Origin: JAWVZB01 sp033722375
GTDB taxonomy: Bacteria; Actinomycetota; Nitriliruptoria; Nitriliruptorales; Nitriliruptoraceae
Length of the DNA stretch: 10,727 nt
Direction: 5' to 3'
NCBI GenBank assembly: GCA_033722375.1
Contig: JAWVZB010000102.1
Span: 1 to 10,727 of the forward strand
The notes below the pieces were generated by a model. The model had not been told where the DNA came from. It searched no databases and was given only the letters and a program-made list of their open reading frames with translations. A program made the translations under genes and the position numbers. Positions within the stretch are counted from its first letter, which is position 1. Every line of letters starts with the position of its first letter. Positions 8,263 through 10,727 of the stretch are shown here, one piece after another.

Positions 8263-8298
8263 GGTGCAACGCGGACCGACCGCGCCGCGGTCTGCACC
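8263..8298 (+). other. Inverted repeats in the nuoA leader (possible RNA hairpin)
   Basis: GGTGCA (8263-8268) is complementary to TGCACC (8293-8298). Within it, GACCGCG (8278-8284) and CGCGGTC (8286-8292) form a perfect dyad around one base; alternatively GCGGACCG (8271-8278) can pair with CGGTCTGC (8288-8295) with one G-U pair. The rest of the 193-nt gap (8159-8351) is GC-rich with no gene; a smaller dyad GGCGG-TCA-CCGCC lies at 8239-8251. It could be an attenuator, an operator or just GC-rich background; it matches no riboswitch class I know. Confidence 0.35.
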
Positions 8299-8341
8299 GC
8301 CTCCGACCACCATCCCGGCCGCACGACGACCACGCCCGCAC

Positions 8342-8346
8342 GGAGG
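8342..8346 (+). promoter_or_regulatory. Ribosome-binding site fixing the nuoA GTG start
   Basis: GGAGG lies 5 nt before the GTG at 8352. The open frame extends far upstream, but no upstream start has this context, and the residues from 8352 (SFYEQWGTLAVLV) align with the usual NuoA N-terminus. Confidence 0.75.
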
Positions 8347-8351
8347 GCCGA

Positions 8352-8735
8352 GTGAGCTTCTACGAACAGTGGGGCACCTTGGCGGTGCTCGTCATCGTGG
8401 GGAGCGCGTTCTACGCGGTCGCCACGCTGGCGAACCGCCTGATGCGGCCGTCCGTTCCCGCCCCGCTCAAGCTCTCCACCTACGAGTGCGGGGTCGAGGC
8501 GGTCGGGACCGGCTGGAGCCAGATGAACATCCGGTACTACGTGTTCGCGTTCCTGTTCGTGATCTTCGACGTCGAGAGCGTGTTCCTGTTCCCGTGGGCG
8601 GTCATCGTCGGTGGCCTCGGGGACGACTCGATCGTGTCACCTACCTTCGCGGTCGTGGAGATGTTCCTCTTCATCGCGATCCTCGCTGTGGGACTCGTCT
8701 ACGCCTGGCGCAAGAAGGTGCTCGTATGGGAGTGA
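8352..8735 (+). CDS. nuoA: NADH-quinone oxidoreductase subunit A
   Basis: Small membrane subunit of complex I at the junction between the membrane and peripheral arms, homologous to mitochondrial ND3. It has 127 residues and three hydrophobic helices. The loop after helix 1 has the conserved YECGVEAVG (Tyr44-Glu45-Cys46-Gly47; this cysteine marks the loop that moves between active and deactive states in mitochondria). Helix 2 carries FLFVIFDVESVFLFPWAV with Asp73 and Glu75. As the first gene of the standard nuo order, and behind a 193-nt gap with a candidate promoter, it probably opens a new operon. Its last 10 nt overlap nuoB. Confidence 0.96.
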   Translation: MSFYEQWGTLAVLVIVGSAFYAVATLANRLMRPSVPAPLKLSTYECGVEAVGTGWSQMNIRYYVFAFLFVIFDVESVFLFPWAVIVGGLGDDSIVSPTFAVVEMFLFIAILAVGLVYAWRKKVLVWE

Positions 8736-9295
8736 TCGACTCCGTCGAACTGCCCAAGCCCATGAAGTTCGTCTTCAACTGGGGCCGCAAGTACTCCTTG
8801 TGGTGCTTCAACTTCGGGCTGGCCTGTTGTGCGATCGAGTTCATCGCGACCTCGACCTCGCGGCACGACTTCATCCGGATGGGGGTCATCCCCTTCGCGC
8901 ACGGCCCCCGACAGGCCGACCTGATGGTCGTCTCGGGCACGCTGACCGACAAGATGGCCCCGGCCGTCAAGCGCCTCTACGACGAGATGCCCGAACCCAA
9001 GTACGTCATCAGCTTCGGGTCGTGCTCCAACTGTGGCGGGCCCTACTGGGACAGCTACTCGGTGACGAAGGGCGTGGACCAGATCCTGCCGGTCGACGTC
9101 TACGTGCCGGGATGCCCACCCCGCCCCGAAGCGCTCCTGGACGGGATCGTCGCGCTCCAGGATCGCATCCAGGGCGAGTCGCTCAAGGAGCGGATGGATG
9201 CCCGGCGCGAGCCGATCGTCATCGGTGAGGACACGCCCGACATCATGCCGGGGGCGACCCCCGCCGGGGCCCCCGAGCAGGCGACGTCCGCATGA
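8726..9295 (+). CDS. nuoB: NADH-quinone oxidoreductase subunit B (cluster N2 subunit)
   Basis: Peripheral-arm subunit that binds [4Fe-4S] cluster N2, the last electron carrier before quinone, and with NuoD forms the quinone site. It has 189 residues. All four ligands are present: the adjacent pair Cys34-Cys35 in FGLACCAIEF, Cys100 in SFGSCSNCGGPYW, and Cys130 in YVPGCPPRPEALLDG. The quinone-site motif HGPRQADLMVVSGTLTDKMA follows the usual pattern. The ATG at 8726 lies inside the end of nuoA and has an AAGAAGG Shine-Dalgarno 7 nt upstream, which rules out the longer open frame behind it. The last 40 or so residues are hydrophilic and variable. It ends in an ATGA overlap with nuoC. Confidence 0.97.
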   Translation: MGVIDSVELPKPMKFVFNWGRKYSLWCFNFGLACCAIEFIATSTSRHDFIRMGVIPFAHGPRQADLMVVSGTLTDKMAPAVKRLYDEMPEPKYVISFGSCSNCGGPYWDSYSVTKGVDQILPVDVYVPGCPPRPEALLDGIVALQDRIQGESLKERMDARREPIVIGEDTPDIMPGATPAGAPEQATSA

Positions 9296-10632
9296 CCACG
9301 GTCGATCCCGGCAACCGCGGCGCGGGCGTGCTCGCGCGTCGTGACGATGCGTTGACCTACGAGGAGATCAGCGAGTTCCTCGAGCGCCGGCTCGGCGATC
9401 ACATCCTCGAGGTGGTCGACGAGTACGACACCTACTCGGTGCTGCTCGACCACGAGGGCTACCTGTCGGCGGCCGAGTTCTGCCGCGACCAGGAGCTGCT
9501 GTCGTTCGACCTGTTCGACTGCCTGTTCGGCGTCGATCGCCGTGAAGAGGGGTTCGAGGTCGTCGCGGTCCTCTACTCGACCGCGACAGGTCGCCGGATC
9601 CTCTTGCGCACGATGGCCACCGGAGGCCGGGAGGAGCCCGTCGCCCCGACCCTGACCCACCTGTGGCACGGGGCGAACTGGCACGAGCGCGAAGCCTGGG
9701 ACATGTTCGGGATCGAGTTCGAGGGTCATCCGCAGCTCGCCCCGCGCATCCTCTGTGCCGAGAACTTCGAAGGCTGGCCGCTCCGGAAGGACTTCTACCT
9801 CGCGAGTCGCGAGGCGAAGCCGTGGCCGGGGGTCAAGGAACCGGCCGAGCTCGACGAGGAGGGCAACGTCATCGAGCGGGTCCCCGGCCCGGGGGACGCG
9901 CCCGGTCCGACCTCGCTCGACGAGGCGATGGCCGAGCAGGCCAAGCTCGCCAACCCGGTGCTGACCGAGACGACCGGCGCCGAGGAGGACACCGCCGAGG
10001 AGGACGCGTCGGAGGACGAGGACAGTCCCGACGCAGCGGCAGAGCCCGAGACGTTGCCCTCCGCCGACGACGAGGGCGCGGCGACCCCGACCGAGCTGTC
10101 CGAGCAGGCCGACGAGCGGGTCGTCGAGGGCGAGGTCGAGAAGGAGAAGGAGGCCGCGCGCGACGCCGAATCCGAGGCGCGGCAGCGTGCCGAGGAGAAG
10201 CGCAAGGCCGCTGCCGAGGCGCGGGCCCGGAAGGCCGCGGAGCGCGCGGACGACGCCCCCGTCACGACGCCTGCCGACGAGACCGCCGACGTACCCGAGG
10301 ACGAGGAGCGCGACCCGGGAGCGACCGCGGCCGGTGGCCCTCCGGGGCCCGAGGCCGCAAGCGGATCCGGCGAGCACCAGCCACAGGCGACCGTCGACAC
10401 CGAGATGGGTGAGGCGGTCGATCAGGCCCGTGCCGAGGGCACGGCCGATCTGTCGGAGACGGACCCCGAGGTCACTCCTGAAGGTCGTGAGGCCGACGTC
10501 GAAGAAGTCCCCGACATCGATGCCTCCGAGGAGGATCTCGAGGACGTGCGGGGCGACGACGAGCCCACCGACGAGACCGACGACGATCAGTCGGATAGCG
10601 GGGACGACGAGCATGGGGAGGGCCGCGAGTGA
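9292..10632 (+). CDS. nuoC: NADH-quinone oxidoreductase subunit C with long acidic C-terminal extension
   Basis: Peripheral-arm subunit (30 kDa type, stand-alone rather than fused to NuoD) that packs against NuoB, NuoD and NuoI. The conserved domain fills about residues 1-200: YSVLLDHEGYL early, then HLWHGANWHEREAWDMFGIE, RILCAENFEGWPLRKDF (Arg165-Lys166-Asp167), ending near PWPGVKEPAE. The family is usually about 150-250 residues; this one has 446. Residues 207-446 form a tail with no Phe, Tyr, Trp or Cys and, by hand count, about 83 Asp/Glu in 240. A Glu/Lys/Arg/Ala-rich stretch near residues 280-320 could be a single charged helix or coiled coil. The frame stays open with no break and runs into nuoD by a GTGA overlap with a good Shine-Dalgarno, so the tail is probably translated. 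Its role is unknown; disorder or salt adaptation are possibilities. Confidence 0.95.
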   Translation: MTTVDPGNRGAGVLARRDDALTYEEISEFLERRLGDHILEVVDEYDTYSVLLDHEGYLSAAEFCRDQELLSFDLFDCLFGVDRREEGFEVVAVLYSTATGRRILLRTMATGGREEPVAPTLTHLWHGANWHEREAWDMFGIEFEGHPQLAPRILCAENFEGWPLRKDFYLASREAKPWPGVKEPAELDEEGNVIERVPGPGDAPGPTSLDEAMAEQAKLANPVLTETTGAEEDTAEEDASEDEDSPDAAAEPETLPSADDEGAATPTELSEQADERVVEGEVEKEKEAARDAESEARQRAEEKRKAAAEARARKAAERADDAPVTTPADETADVPEDEERDPGATAAGGPPGPEAASGSGEHQPQATVDTEMGEAVDQARAEGTADLSETDPEVTPEGREADVEEVPDIDASEEDLEDVRGDDEPTDETDDDQSDSGDDEHGEGRE

Positions 10633-10727
10633 GCGACCTCCACACCGAGGAGCACATCACCCCGGGCACCGCCCCGGGCGAGGACGTCATCTTCGAGATC
10701 CGCGGCGACGGCGACTTCGACACCGCC
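10629..10727 (+). CDS. nuoD: NADH-quinone oxidoreductase subunit D (5' fragment, cut by window end)
   Basis: Only the first 33 residues are in the window: a polar leader (SDLHTEEHITPG) and then EIRGDGDFDTA, which resembles the short N-terminal segment before the conserved core of actinobacterial NuoD. The full protein (49 kDa type) forms the quinone cavity with NuoB. The GTG overlaps the nuoC stop (GTGA), with GGGGAGGG at 10615-10622 about 6 nt upstream. The assignment rests mostly on position after nuoC, start context and weak N-terminal similarity; no diagnostic motif is reached. Confidence 0.8.
   Translation, partial: MSDLHTEEHITPGTAPGEDVIFEIRGDGDFDTA

Noticed and set aside
7321..8355. 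344-residue + strand open frame overlapping ung
   Set aside because: Out of frame with ung, which has all catalytic motifs; the alternative is Arg/Gly/Pro-rich with no family signal.
9100..10614. 504-residue open frame on the - strand opposite nuoC
   Set aside because: It is Leu/Gly/Arg/Val-rich and hydrophobic only because it is the antisense of Glu/Asp/Ala codons. It has no start signal, and nuoC carries clear family motifs on the other strand.

Overview
The window is a dense, very GC-rich stretch of bacterial chromosome (by eye two thirds or more G+C, with G/C at most third codon positions). All genes lie on the + strand. It is almost wholly devoted to the proton-pumping NADH:quinone oxidoreductase (respiratory complex I, NDH-1, Nuo). 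The organism is most likely a high-GC actinobacterium. Reasons: a polyprenyl diphosphate synthase follows nuoN directly, the uracil-DNA glycosylase has the GQDPYPTPGH form of its catalytic motif that I associate with actinobacteria, and GTG starts are common. Acidic, disordered protein tails (NuoC, and the end of NuoJ) would fit a salt-tolerant lineage such as Nitriliruptoria, but that is only a guess.

Region 1 (1-7296) is a tightly coupled run: nuoJ (5' end cut by the window edge), nuoK, nuoL, nuoM, nuoN and a long-chain trans-polyprenyl diphosphate synthase. Junctions are TGATG or ATGA overlaps or gaps of 1-17 nt, so this looks like the 3' part of one operon. It supplies the membrane arm of complex I, including the three antiporter-like subunits L, M and N. 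The last gene makes the isoprenoid tail probably used for menaquinone, the electron acceptor of the complex.

Region 2 (7297-7468) is a 172-nt gap holding an unusual cluster of short repeats, a perfect 8-bp hairpin and a weak candidate promoter. It is followed by ung, a family 1 uracil-DNA glycosylase (7469-8158). This DNA-repair gene has no obvious functional link to its neighbours.

Region 3 (8159-8351) is a 193-nt gap with a candidate promoter and a GC-rich, structured leader. Region 4 (8352-10727) is nuoA, nuoB, nuoC and the start of nuoD, again overlapping, and runs off the right edge.

The main point of interest is the order. The usual operon runs nuoA to nuoN, but here the distal block nuoJKLMN comes before the proximal block nuoABCD on the same strand, about 2.1 kb apart. 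Either two nuo operons lie in tandem or one operon has been split and permuted; the window cannot tell which. Other oddities are a 240-residue acidic, aromatic-free tail on NuoC, a Gly/Pro-rich insertion in NuoL, extra N-terminal hydrophobic segments in NuoN, two unusual residues in the last helix of NuoJ, and the repeats upstream of ung. I found no mobile element, CRISPR array, tRNA or rRNA.
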